64,000 bases of DNA from Opisthorchis felineus (Eukaryota > Platyhelminthes > Trematoda > Opisthorchiida > Opisthorchiidae), in contig SJOL01005532.1 of NCBI GenBank assembly GCA_004794785.1, positions 76,921 through 140,920 of the forward strand, in the 5' to 3' direction. Of this stretch, positions 55,201-64,000 are shown in pieces. The first letter of the stretch is position 1; each line of letters starts with the position of its first letter. A program made the translations under genes and the position numbers. Below the pieces are notes generated by a model. It did no database searches, was not told where the DNA came from, and worked only from the letters and a program-made list of their open reading frames with translations.

Positions 55201-58200
55201 CACATGACCTTATAATTTTGTTCCATACAGTCTCAGCTGTCCAGCTATGGAAGACAAACTACCTTCTGTGAGCAGTAATCAACCCATTATCCCTATAATC
55301 CTATATATTCCCCCACCGCTCTCTATTCTGGTTTATCTTTATTTACTGATTACTTCTCCAAAACATTAATACTCTACTTTCCCTGCCCCTGAAGCTGGGT
55401 AATATTGTGCAGTTCACAACAATATTTGGGGTTCAACTTGGCTGCCTGTCACTAATAACGGTGTTTATACTATATGCGGTCGCGTCTCCTTGGCTAACAT
55501 GATTATTGCATTGTCGCTAAAATTTAGCGACAAGGGCCGAGCTACAATAACTTCTATGGGTCCGACTAACTGGTCCCTTCAACCGTCACTGTAGGACGTT
55601 ATTCACTTTCAGCGTGATAAAGTTGACTTACAAATGTGTATGTCCGTCACGTTCTGTGATCACGTTATTATAATATTGTGTCTCTCTCCCGCCAATTTCA
55701 GTTCTCAGTCCCATAAATTGTGCCTCATTTTCATAAAAGATGAGTCATTAAACTTAGGCGTAGTAAGTACAATGATGAAATTCAGAATGCAGTGCACTGA
55801 TGACGTTAGCTAGCCTGACGATGAAACGTTTCTTGCAAATTACTTGCAAGGACTGGATCCAGTCAACTGGAGAAAGGCTTTAAACTGACGGTCGTGCAGT
55901 GTACGGAATAATTGTTCACGTTCTACCACACTCCCTTCCTCACTACACAGGTTTCATCCTGCCCCACCCGCCACACACCGGATTTGGATCCAGTGGGTTC
56001 TAGTTTCGAATGTTTTTCTTATCCCCTTGTAGGTACATTTCAGGTCCGTCTTTCGGTACCTATGACGGAAGGCGCCTACTCCGCTCAAGCGCATCTGGTC
56101 ATCGCTCATCACGTTGGTGACACCAAGTAACACTCGAGTATTTAAGCTCCGACATTTGATAACTGTCTTCGCTAAGGTCTTATGGTTTGTTCGCTAGACT
56201 GTTAGCATTTTCGTTGAGGACCGTATGAGTGTGGGTGCCTTGACGGTGTATTCTTTGACAGTTAGTCCACCTACAACCCCGAATAACACAGTCAGACAAT
56301 TGCATTCAACATAGCTCATGGTCCGGCCCCACCATCCGGGTTGCCTTGTTTTTACTGTACACAACACGGCAAGTAATAGAAGCCGTATATCCGCTGGTGA
56401 CACCCTTTCTTCATTCTTGTCCCTCCGCACCTTTCCGTCTCCGGGTCTGGCACGCGCGCTGTAGTTTGGGGATCGGCGTTCAACATGAGAGAACAAGGTG
56501 TTGACGTGCCCCAACACTGGTTACTCATACTGTGTTATTACTGGTTTTCCGTGTTTGGTCCATAGTGGGTGCGTAACGTTTTCATTCTTTTTTCCACTGT
56601 TAGCTTATTTGTGCCATCAGCCTCTTTCTGTTTGCTTGACAAGGTGTTTTGCCGGTTAAAGTAAAAACACGGCGCAGTGGAATAACATGCTACAATCCGA
56701 CGTTTCGGTTGCTTTTCAGGGATTTTTGCAATCAACTGAACGCGGGACAAGTGCAGAGTTATTTGGGTCCGCTATCTCGTCCGCTATCGGAATCTGAGAT
56801 CAGATATGACCAGAGTGTGTAGGTGTGTGTTGTGATTGTCTGTGTACTTTGACTGGGATATGCCTCCGTTAGTTGTGTTTGCCGTGAAGTGTCACTGTTG
56901 AGATTCCTGTTTGACCTCTGGCAAATATGCCTACTAAGGTGTGAACTAAGTCCAAGCAGGATAGACTGGTTGCTGTTTGCATCACTGCGGTTGAGGCAGT
57001 TTGGTTGTGTTGTCTCTAGTGCTTCAGCGCACGTTCGCTCCACACGTGACTTAAATCCTTACTGAAGTACACATGTCCCATTGAAGTTTATTTTATGGCT
57101 TGAATCAGGTGCCTGGAATGCAGTGGCTGAATTGCTTTCAAGTTTTTTTTTAACTCGACTGGATTTCGTGATTCCCAGCCGCCTGTATGAGGCTGGACAT
57201 ACCGCATGGGGAATTGTTTAAACGCAATTTGTGCGGTGTTTCTTTTTGATAGGGTCCTTGGCTTTACAAGATGTCACTGTAAGTGTTATCAACTCGAAAA
57301 ATGTTTTGATATCATAATCCTGAAATTTCGTCCGAATGGCGTCTGAAACGTCATTTCTATGGGGTATTCCCGCGGTGACCATGGGTTTTTGTCCATCTCA
57401 CCGTTACTAGAAGCGTGCTCCCTGTTTGTGGGGTAATGAGTCCTATGGGGTGTGGTTTACATTCTCGGTTTTACGGATATAACCAATACACCCGAGAGCA
57501 TATATACTAATTCGATTTACTTGTTTTTTTTACGGATAGCAGTTATTTGAACCAGGTAAACTTACAGCCAAAGTGTGTTTAATAGCTTCTTATGATAAGT
57601 CTGTGCCTGAAAGCACAAACAATTCTTGTTATTAGATATTAATTTACAAACAGTGAAATCTTATAGCTTGTTCGGCACTTATACGACCGCTGTCAGAATG
57701 AAAAACTGAAGAAGTTGGTTTCTGTTCCACAACCAGTGGTGCGAACTGTGAGTATAGTCACGTAGAGCACTTCAATGCTCTGAGCGGCTGGCCACGATCA
57801 CTATAGCCGCCGTCCCAAGCGCTCACCCTGAAATCGATAAAGTTGTCGATATTACGATACAACCTAATTGGTAATTTGTTGTCAAGGCGTCATAGCTGCA
57901 TAGTGGCTCTCCCGGGGCCCCTCCTGAACAACGATACTAATAACAAAATGCTATCTCACTGAAACACTATATTAAAAATAGTAGCAACTAACGTTAGCAG
58001 GTGTTTTTAGTTGTTATTTTACGTTGATTATTCAAAGGGTCACAGTTAGTTAATGGCCAAAAAACTGTCACGTGATCTCTATCACCAATTTTATTTTGTA
58101 ATTTGCACTACAACGTTATGTACGATCTGGTTAATTCTAGTGCACATGTAGTTTCCTGAGTCTGTCGCAAGGAGGCGTATCGCCCCTATCGTGTTCCCAA

Positions 58201-61200
58201 GCCGTCATCAGGGCAATAGCAGAGTGTTAACACCTGTTACCACCTGGTACCCAGCCTCCATTACTTCGGAGCAGGACTTCGTTGTTTACGCGAAGGTTCC
58301 AGGAAAAAAAAACTTACGTGTTACCTGTCATGTGTTATCTATTTTCACAAAAAAGCAGGTGACAACAAAGGACGAAAACAAACACAAGGGCGGAGTGAAA
58401 TCGATTCTAACTTGAAAATTAATGTAGGCAACCCAGCTCAAGAGTTGCCACGTATATCTGCACTTGGTTACCTGACGATGTTTGGGATTTCTGCTTTTGA
58501 TAAAGCAGAAAGTGGTTGTTCTATTGCCCTCGCGTGTGGTATCTGATTTGTCGATCAGAGAACGTGATCAGTTGGCTCGAACATTTCCACGTTCAAACTA
58601 TGTTGGTTATTTCCAGCGGCACACTGAAGCATACTGGAATTCTCAGCGTCCTGTAAAGCAAGGCTTGTTACCACAGCGAACCATGTTGTACTAAGTGATA
58701 CCAGCAAATAAAAGCTACAACCTTTGTTGACTTTTATGTAACGCCTTGCACTCAGTGCTGCTGGCAGCGCTGGATACCGTTGAATCGTCCTACTTGATTA
58801 GATGTGTGGCTTACGAAACTAATTATGATGTTGACACTCCGCAACCTTAGCTTTTTCGTGGTCCAACGAATCGGACGAAATAAACTCCAAAGGTTTAATA
58901 GTTTGCACTGGTTTTGCGTGTGAAGTTAGTAACAGATGTATCTTTCGAGCACACCGGCTGCACAGTAAAAATTTCCGTTAAAGTACTTCTTCAGACAGTT
59001 ATCCAGGATTTTGGATCAGTATTTGGTTACAGTGGTGTCCGATTCCATTGGTCCTTATCATCCTCCCGTGTAGCGTCTATTGTTTGCGGTGAAAGATTAT
59101 TGCAAAGGTTTCTACCCGAAGAACAGCAGCAATGAAAGAAAACTATGAAACTTACATTCTTCATCTATTCAAGGATATTCCCTAAAAATCTAAAAGTCAG
59201 TCTGTCTTCATTTGTGGGTAACTGTGCGTTCACGCCACTTAAATTACAAACCTCTTAACCGAACATTCTTCAGCATGCTTCAACCGGCCATTGAGGATTG
59301 AATTTTGCAATCGGTTGCGCCATATCTCAACCATAAATACTTACCTAAGAGGAATCACAAAAGGCAATTCAAATCAGCTTTTACCAATGTGATGTTAACA
59401 CCCTCTTTTGTCTACATATCCTGCCGGCAGACAGATTAACGTGATAGATTATCAAGTCTCGGGGTGTAAATTAAATGCCACTTGCGTTACACAGCCCGGT
59501 TTGCCCATCGCAAGAGTTGGGAAGAAAGTAATGGTCTTGTATTTAGCTTGTATGAATTATTGGTATTGAGGATAATTTTCGGTAGACCGGGCTGTTTCAT
59601 AACTCAGACACAACTGAGAGTAGCTCAGAGTAGCGTCAATTAGATCCATCGGTTAATGGTGAGCCACTTGGTCCCGAAGTCATTTTGTAAGCGAATTTAC
59701 CTTGTCGGATAATCTCACAAAGGCCACGTAGATTCTAGCTAAGTCAGGATCATGACATCTTTGTCACGATATTTTTCCTAAGTGAGTTAGGAAGTTGATC
59801 AAGTCATTGTTCCATTTCAAAGATAAAAGACAGGCGTACGACGGAGCCGTTGTCTCTCAGCCACTGCTGGTCTTCGATAGAATAACAGTCTGAGTAAAAC
59901 CTAACCACATGGTTTTCCGGTATTGGCTTGTTTCGAGGCCCTACAAGGGATCACGTTAATCACGATAGTATGGTCCTTACTCCAACATCTACCATCCAAC
60001 TAAAATGCAACAATTTATGCTAAATCAGTGACAAAATATATTGCATAAGCTAAGCAAGATGTGGTTTCAAGATGAATTATTGAATTAAAGTCTTTCAAGT
60101 TATACTTCATCAAGCTCTCTCAACGTCAAGACATGACTTCTCCAATTGTGTGGCACAGATATATAACAGCTATTTCTCATTAGAAATAGTATAGTGAAGA
60201 CGTTGGTCTTGTCTGACTGAAAGTAAGTTTAGTATCTTGGTTCAGTTGGAACCACATCCTTCTGCAGCAGTGCATACCGAGACTGAGGCCAAGGATAGGC
60301 GCTGAGTTTGCGCCTTCAGTGTGCTACACCACAATCGGTACAACAAAGATTTGTGTGCACTAATAGAATCAGACTGAAGGGCCACGTGCCAGCTGGGATC
60401 CACTGTCCTTGTCTTAAAGTAAGGAGTCTACATGAAAATGAAAGCCATCAAAATTATCAGTAGCCCTGCATATTCTTACCATATATAATGGGGCTGACCC
60501 AAACAAACTTAATATCTCATTATTCCGTACCCTCAAAATCCGTTTGACTTCATCTTTAGACTGCCTACGTCAAACTGAATGATGAAGTAGTCTGTGCGGG
60601 TTTTAATCACGTGCCTGGCCATCATCTTCAAGGCGCACATTCCATGAATTCCGACTACCGACCTCAGTAATGACATAACAAATAAAAAATGTTCATCTAT
60701 TAGTGTCCCTCGTCTTACTGCAGTGATTCTGGTCCGTTGACGTGCATAAATGTGTAACGTCAGACGCGGTAAATTTTGCCAGGCTAACAAGCGATACTTT
60801 TTGCTCAGTTCTGGAATAAGCAAATGGTAAATTAACGGTAGGGTCAGTGAAAAACGCCCTTGCTGGGGCCTACAAAATAAGGATTGAATGTCAAGAACTA
60901 GAAGAAAAGTTGAAACATGATCTGGTTCGCGTCCACTTGCTGCCTGTGGGTTATCCAAAAACCAGGTATCCTAAAGACCTGTCGACTAGTGAACGTCCCG
61001 ACAAGCCAAACCGCGCAACTAGCATGACTGAACCTACTCGATCAATGCTGTTCACCGGCTTACTGCCATTGAATCACTCAGTAGTGTCTATCGAGCGCCA
61101 CTTGCTCTGTATAAAACCACAAGAAAAGTAGGCTGGCAAATGGATTTCGGGAATCCACTCTCTATCACCAGAATTGCCACGCAGAATAGCTGACCACGTA

Positions 61201-63854
61201 ATGACTGGAGCAAATTGCATCCAGTGGTGGACAATAAGTAGCTCTCAACATCTGAAACAATTTTACTGACCGCGTTTTTACTGTCTAGTTTGCTGCTATT
61301 TTGTTATTACCTAAAACCGGTATAAACCTATTCTATTTGCGTTTTGACGCCATAAGGAGCATTTGATTGAGTCCAAAGTACTGTGAGCACGATTCTATGA
61401 GTTGAAATTTATTGTGGATTATTTTTTTGGCACTGTTGGTTGCAGATAGCTTAGAGCTAACTATTCCTATTAAGGTTTGAAGTTATCAAATTTTTTTTAC
61501 ATGAAATTTTCAAGAAAACATTCTAACTACACGTTCCGAATAAAAATATGTGCCGAGATCCGAAGGTACTTGCCACGCAGGTATTTGCCACACATTTAGA
61601 CTTAACTAAATTACACCACCTGAATATATCCTAATCTGTTTTGCGGACCGCAAGCTGTATATAAGGCAAGTAGTGTAGGAGCTTCCGTAAACTGCACAGT
61701 GGTTTTGAGCGTGAGTACTTGTGGAAGCCTACGCAAGCGTTCTCGACGGGTTTGTCGGAAGCACCGAAGAGGGCAAAGCTGCAAACTGCAAAGTTCAACT
61801 CGTGTACACCAGGGACCAGCTTCCAAGTGCAGAGGATTAATTCCGGTCATGTAGTAGCGGTGTGATACCCGTGAATCTATTCACTGAATTACGGTCATTC
61901 GGCAAACACAAGGGCTTTTGAAAAGGTTTTGACGTTTAGCATCCTCAAGACCTATATTAGTAGTAAATTCTCACTGCTGGTGTTATGCTCTGACATTAGA
62001 TAGCTGCGAAAGTTCAAGGTTAACGTTACAAGAATAGATAACCAGAGTAAAATCACACATAGTGCGCCATGATCGTCACGCATCACGAAGGTCTCTCTTT
62101 TCATCAGACCGTGCAGATGGCACTGTCATCACGGCCCAACTGGGATTCTAGCGATGCTTTTCCATGGCTTCTGATAGCATCACCATTTTACTTCTGTCAC
62201 TGCGGCGAAAATTTGTGGTTTTCTGGGTCTCTTCAGGCCAAAGCAACAAGCTTTGTATGATGTAAAAGGCCCGAACTTTCCAGGAAATTTAACGAAGGTG
62301 ACAGAAGCTCATAAGGCTTTTCTACATGTCACTCCTCCGGCTCATGTGCCAGATCTGCTAATGCCACACACCTCCAATACCAACAGACGGTCGGAGGCAA
62401 AAACCTGTTTTAAAAGGGCTGCTGTTAATGGATTTTTCATAATTTACGCGTTGCACCCCACAACACTCCTCTAGTAATTGTGTGAAAACGAATTAACTAT
62501 TCATCGAACTCTGACCCAGCGATGTAGATCTGGACCACTGTAAGTGGTTGTCGTAGGCAGCACTGGGCTTTAACAGATGCTGTTGTGAATCCTTATCTTC
62601 AGAAAAACTGTATTTGTCTTCCTTCTCTCATATTTAAGTATGCAGTCATTTGAGTTACTTCAAGGACATTAACTGTTTAATAATCCCCGGAAAATTCTGC
62701 AGCTGTTTATAAGAAAAGCTTCAATAATGGAATGTGTATGTGCGACGGGGTTTACAATCTTCCAAATGTATCTGATCTGCCGTTGATCTGCCCCTGAAGC
62801 TTAGGTGACAAAATGTAGTCCACAAAACTGACCCTCCTGTCATTTTGTACGGGAATAAGTCTGCTTCTAATGCAAGGCCCTAGAGAATTAGGGCATACTG
62901 ACGTTTACCCAAAATCGGGAGCAGTGTCACAGTAACAATGATTCATATGGAACTCTACAACCACAACAGTGCATTAACAGACAGTCCCAGGAACTTTAGT
63001 GAGACACTATAACAAGGAGGGTGCATGATTACGTCCAAAACAATTGACTCACCACTCTGGCAGCTGATTATTGCATCAGTATGTGATACCTGTACTCATT
63101 ATTACGCCTTTATTGTGTTACACCGACTGACGGGTAGGAACAGGCCACTGTGGTCCTGATTGATACGAGTGGCAAAGGTTTGCGCGAGGAACAAATTCAG
63201 CTACATACAAACTGTCTTTAGTGAACAAAGCATACGCAAGCGTTTATTTGTCTTTCCACTTTTGGCCGATAAGGCCAATTGGAATGCCAGCCACTCATCC
63301 GTGTCAGCTATCACATCTACATAACTACATGACTGCAGTAATCCCCGTTGGGCACACGATTTCTGGGGCCCCAGGACGTTTCCTCGAAGGTGTGGCTTTC
63401 ACTTGGAGGCAGAGGAATAAAAACCCCGGGATAATACATTCTCATCTAAGCGTTTTTTTAACAGATCTGTCGGTGATCGGCTAACATCCTCTATTTTCCC
63501 CAAAAATATGGTTCCATTATTCAATAAACACCCACGTCCGTGATCAGGTATCATGGTGAACCAGCACAAATGTCTTCTCCTGTTTCCTAAACCATTGGGT
63601 TTTTCTATATTGCGGAACCTGAATAAGAACGAATGAACAGGGGTTATCACGAAGTTTATTTTTACATGACAGCCAAAGCAAAGTGCTTTTTAAAATCCCT
63701 GGAAATTTTGAGTCACCTTGTATTTGTTCTCTGTACCCTTCAAACATATTGCCTTCGGTCGGTATTTGAACCGAGAAGTGCCCCACCAAATGGTACTGTA
63801 TGCCTGCACTCTGTCTGTATAAGGCTAAACTATCAGCTAAATGAGGTCAAGTAA
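43162..63854 (+). CDS. gp210/NUP210-like nuclear pore membrane glycoprotein, partial multi-exon model
   Basis: Whole-gene span; exons are listed separately. gp210 is a single-pass integral membrane nucleoporin whose large lumenal part is a series of Ig-like (BIG2-type) folds. Exons along the plus strand match, in colinear order, the vertebrate protein as I recall it: a VTFFDEFS exon (about residue 390), an NLRISVQV exon (about 405), a [10 protein letters not shown] exon (about 440), a QVRLSVPM exon (about 710), a [15 protein letters not shown] exon (about 890), a [16 protein letters not shown] exon (about 935), a [10 protein letters not shown] exon (about 1040) and an EGVAFTW exon (about 1250). 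No single exon is decisive; colinearity carries the case. The N-terminal third and the C-terminal transmembrane part are not identified. Confidence 0.55.
43293..47750. other. gp210-like intron (4.5 kb)
   Basis: A possible extra plus-strand exon at about 45951-46053 (after [24 protein letters not shown]) is weak. The tRNA-headed repeat at 46811-46886 lies here. No other element supported. Confidence 0.4.
46811..46886 (-). repeat. tRNA-headed SINE-like repeat or tRNA pseudogene
   Basis: On the minus strand: TAGCTCAGTGGTTAAGGCGC is a perfect box A and D-arm, and GTGGTTCGAACCC a perfect box B, 35-40 bp apart, the layout of an internal RNA polymerase III promoter. The anticodon arm does not pair well and there is no mature tRNA 3' end, so it is not a functional tRNA. 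The sequence continues on the minus side (CTCTCTAGGCTTGGGCAACC) as a likely SINE body, to about 46700. Confidence 0.65.
47751..47846 (+). CDS. gp210-like exon (about residue 410-430)
   Basis: Strong acceptor CCTGTCCTCTTCAACATTCAG; possible donor CGGAAAG|GTTTTT, 96 nt, phase 0 both sides. Encodes [20 protein letters not shown]; this parallels the gp210 segment NIRIETVLPAEFFEVL that directly follows the region matched by the previous exon. Incoming phase agrees with that exon. The outgoing phase does not agree with the exon at 48915, so a boundary is wrong or a small exon lies between. Confidence 0.45.
48915..49056 (+). CDS. gp210-like exon (about residue 430-460)
   Basis: Acceptor TTTCACGTTTTTAG; end set at GCAT|GTGACT (phase 2), though ATG|GTAAGG at about 48981 is a stronger donor and may be used instead. 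Encodes [20 protein letters not shown] then [11 protein letters not shown], a BIG2-like strand pattern that parallels a gp210 segment with a RGQTAIDAAL core. Confidence 0.4.
49057..53354. other. gp210-like intron region without firm exons
   Basis: A plus frame of 115 residues at 49322-49669 (Lys/Ser/Arg-rich) and a minus frame at 52804-53034 have no recognised domain; the latter region may be a repeat. Part of gp210 (about residues 470-700) is expected between 49 and 56 kb but I cannot place it apart from the weak candidate at about 51.1 kb. Confidence 0.35.
51078..51240 (+). CDS. Possible gp210-like exon
   Basis: Excellent acceptor (TTGTTTCCCTTGGTTTTAG) at about 51087 followed by an open frame with [18 protein letters not shown] and [13 protein letters not shown]. 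Incoming phase 2 fits the preceding exon's alternative end. No convincing donor before the stop. Assignment to gp210 rests on position only. Confidence 0.25.
53335..53435. other. (TA)n tract running into an 81-base assembly gap
   Basis: About 20 bp of TA repeat is followed by 81 N (53355-53435). The gap was probably caused by the repeat; its true size is unknown. A frame spanning it (53262-53507) is meaningless. Confidence 0.95.
53446..53890. repeat. Foldback-family interspersed repeat, copy 4 (two long interlocked inverted repeats)
   Basis: Two pairs of inverted arms: 53449-53515 with 53684-53746 (ATTTGCAAATCAAT, GCGAGAGACTCACC, CAGCTGAATC) and 53610-53680 with 53812-53885 (CTCATAAG, GCTGAAAATTCTTCGACAGC, CCGGTTT, CCCTTTTTGGGGCTCA). 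The order is A-C-A'-C', so the arms interlock rather than nest. This is best read as two partial copies of one element in opposite orientation. The plus-strand frame 53530-53823 is an artefact. Confidence 0.7.
54839..55033 (-). other. Coding-like frame of unknown identity
   Basis: An open frame of 64 residues ending at a TAA, with mixed composition (for example [20 protein letters not shown] and [19 protein letters not shown]). Not recognised; no clear acceptor. It may be an old transposon fragment. Confidence 0.2.
56033..56116 (+). CDS. gp210-like exon (about residue 700-730)
   Basis: Acceptor TTCTTATCCCCTTGTAG, donor CGTTG|GTGACA, 84 nt, phase 1 both sides. Encodes [20 protein letters not shown] then LVIAHHV: two beta strands as at the end of an Ig-like fold, parallel to the gp210 segment [20 protein letters not shown]. 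Confidence 0.5.
56194..57060 (-). other. GC-richer block with three minus-strand frames
   Basis: Frames at 56194-56517, 56538-56750 and 56759-57043 on the minus strand follow one another and are separated by short interruptions, in a block visibly richer in GC than its flanks. The products have no motif I know (Arg/Asp-rich, then Ser/Thr/Gln-rich). It looks like an eroded mobile-element coding region, but this is a guess. Confidence 0.3.
58150..58358 (+). CDS. gp210-like exon (about residue 760-800)
   Basis: Ends at AAGCAG|GTGACA (phase 0); start uncertain, candidate acceptor GCACATGTAG at about 58149. Encodes [20 protein letters not shown] then [18 protein letters not shown]. It sits where gp210 has a strand pair around NYQQHWILVTCQALG. 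Moderate match only. Confidence 0.4.
58500..58650 (+). CDS. Possible gp210-like exon (about residue 820-850)
   Basis: Open frame after TTTGATAAAG, with [16 protein letters not shown] then a charged stretch; possible donor CGTCCT|GTAAAG at about 58650. Position and the hydrophobic strand followed by PSR resemble gp210. Boundaries not firm. Confidence 0.33.
58930..59108 (+). CDS. gp210-like exon (about residue 865-915)
   Basis: Open frame with [20 protein letters not shown], then [20 protein letters not shown] and a stop at 59133-59135. The [12 protein letters not shown] core parallels QWESTRPVLASIEP of gp210, including spacing from the preceding strand. The donor is probably CAAAG|GTTTCT at about 59108; the acceptor is one of several AGs between 58925 and 58940. 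Confidence 0.55.
60842..60965 (+). CDS. gp210-like exon (about residue 930-960)
   Basis: Acceptor ACGGTAG (or the AG six bases on, same phase), donor ACCAG|GTATCC, 124 nt, phase 1 in, 2 out. Encodes [20 protein letters not shown] and [13 protein letters not shown]. The [10 protein letters not shown] strand parallels the GTTAITATATGY segment of gp210 that follows the previous matched part. The long minus-strand frame over it is a shadow. Confidence 0.5.
62237..62430 (+). CDS. gp210-like exon (about residue 1030-1070)
   Basis: Strong acceptor TTTCTGGGTCTCTTCAG, phase 0 in. Encodes [20 protein letters not shown] then [17 protein letters not shown]. It parallels the gp210 segment with [20 protein letters not shown]. 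The end is unclear: AAG|GTGACA at 62296 is a good donor, but homology seems to continue. Confidence 0.5.
63221..63484 (+). CDS. gp210-like exon (about residue 1225-1260)
   Basis: Acceptor either CTGTCTTTAG at 63219 or GACTGCAG at about 63334. The supported part is [20 protein letters not shown] then [13 protein letters not shown], parallel to the gp210 segment ending VPGLTFHW. The frame stops at 63482-63484. The remaining C-terminal part, including the transmembrane helix, lies beyond the window. Confidence 0.5.
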   Translation: MNKAYASVYLSFHFWPIRPIGMPATHPCQLSHLHNYMTAVIPVGHTISGAPGRFLEGVAFTWRQRNKNPGIIHSHLSVFLTDLSVIG

Positions 63855-64000
63855 AAACGAACATTCTAATGGGGAGATTCAGTAATCACCTATGGTTCTG
63901 ATGCAAACTCCTTGAACTCACGCTGAACTAAAAAACATGGCCCAATTGCATTAGACAACTCGATTGTGGCATATCCTCTTAGGCAGGAAACCAGCCAGTA

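Larger units (their letters stand above)
59136..64000. other. gp210-like introns and right edge
   Basis: Between the exons listed I see no mobile element I can name. A short open segment at about 61630-61688 ([20 protein letters not shown]) next to GTGAGT may be another exon. A frame at 63633-63854 is unsupported. Confidence 0.3.

Noticed and set aside
60533..60958. Minus-strand frame of 141 residues, one of the longest in the right part
   Set aside because: It overlaps the plus-strand gp210-like exon and shows no domain or splice logic.

Overview
This 64 kb window is nuclear DNA of an animal, most likely a parasitic flatworm (cestode or trematode). The basis is spliced metazoan genes with introns from about 30 bp to about 8 kb, a non-LTR retrotransposon whose endonuclease/reverse transcriptase resembles the type I know from flatworm genomes, several short tRNA-headed repeats, (ATCT)n and (TA)n microsatellites, and an assembly gap at 53355-53435. 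No prokaryotic gene organisation, rRNA, CRISPR array or viral genome was seen. The species assignment is an inference.

Left two thirds (about 42.2 kb down to 1.1 kb, minus strand): one gene of at least 41 kb encoding a nephrin/Kirrel-type (IRM family) immunoglobulin-superfamily adhesion receptor. I assembled it by hand from open frames, GT-AG boundaries and intron phases. Read 5' to 3' it has the end of a signal peptide, seven Ig-like domains, one transmembrane helix and a cytoplasmic tail of about 220 residues, with the stop at 1145-1147 and an AATAAA about 90 bp beyond. The Ig1 halves at 42.1 and 39.6 kb join in the diagnostic pattern of nephrin/Kirrel/SYG first domains. Every junction used is phase-compatible. 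The first exon with the start codon is not found, the Ig3 exons (20.4-19.0 kb) are tentative, and an in-frame TGA interrupts Ig6 at 12538-12540.

Right third (about 43.1 kb to the window end, plus strand): small, widely spaced exons whose products match, in the right order, successive segments of the nuclear pore membrane glycoprotein gp210/NUP210 as I remember it (about residue 385 to about 1250 of the roughly 1890-residue vertebrate protein). The N-terminal exons and the C-terminal part are not identified; the gene runs off the right edge. The two genes are transcribed divergently, and if gp210 is full length its 5' exons must overlap the receptor gene.

Introns and spacers carry the mobile load: a decayed LINE (about 6.4-8.86 kb), a foldback repeat family (4.85, 32.8-33.3, 34.3 and 53.4-53.9 kb), tRNA-headed SINE-like copies (3.6/3.9, 19.7/27.3 and 46.8 kb) and simple repeats. 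Long stretches of intron show nothing I can support. The two genes show no sign of working together; they are simply neighbours.
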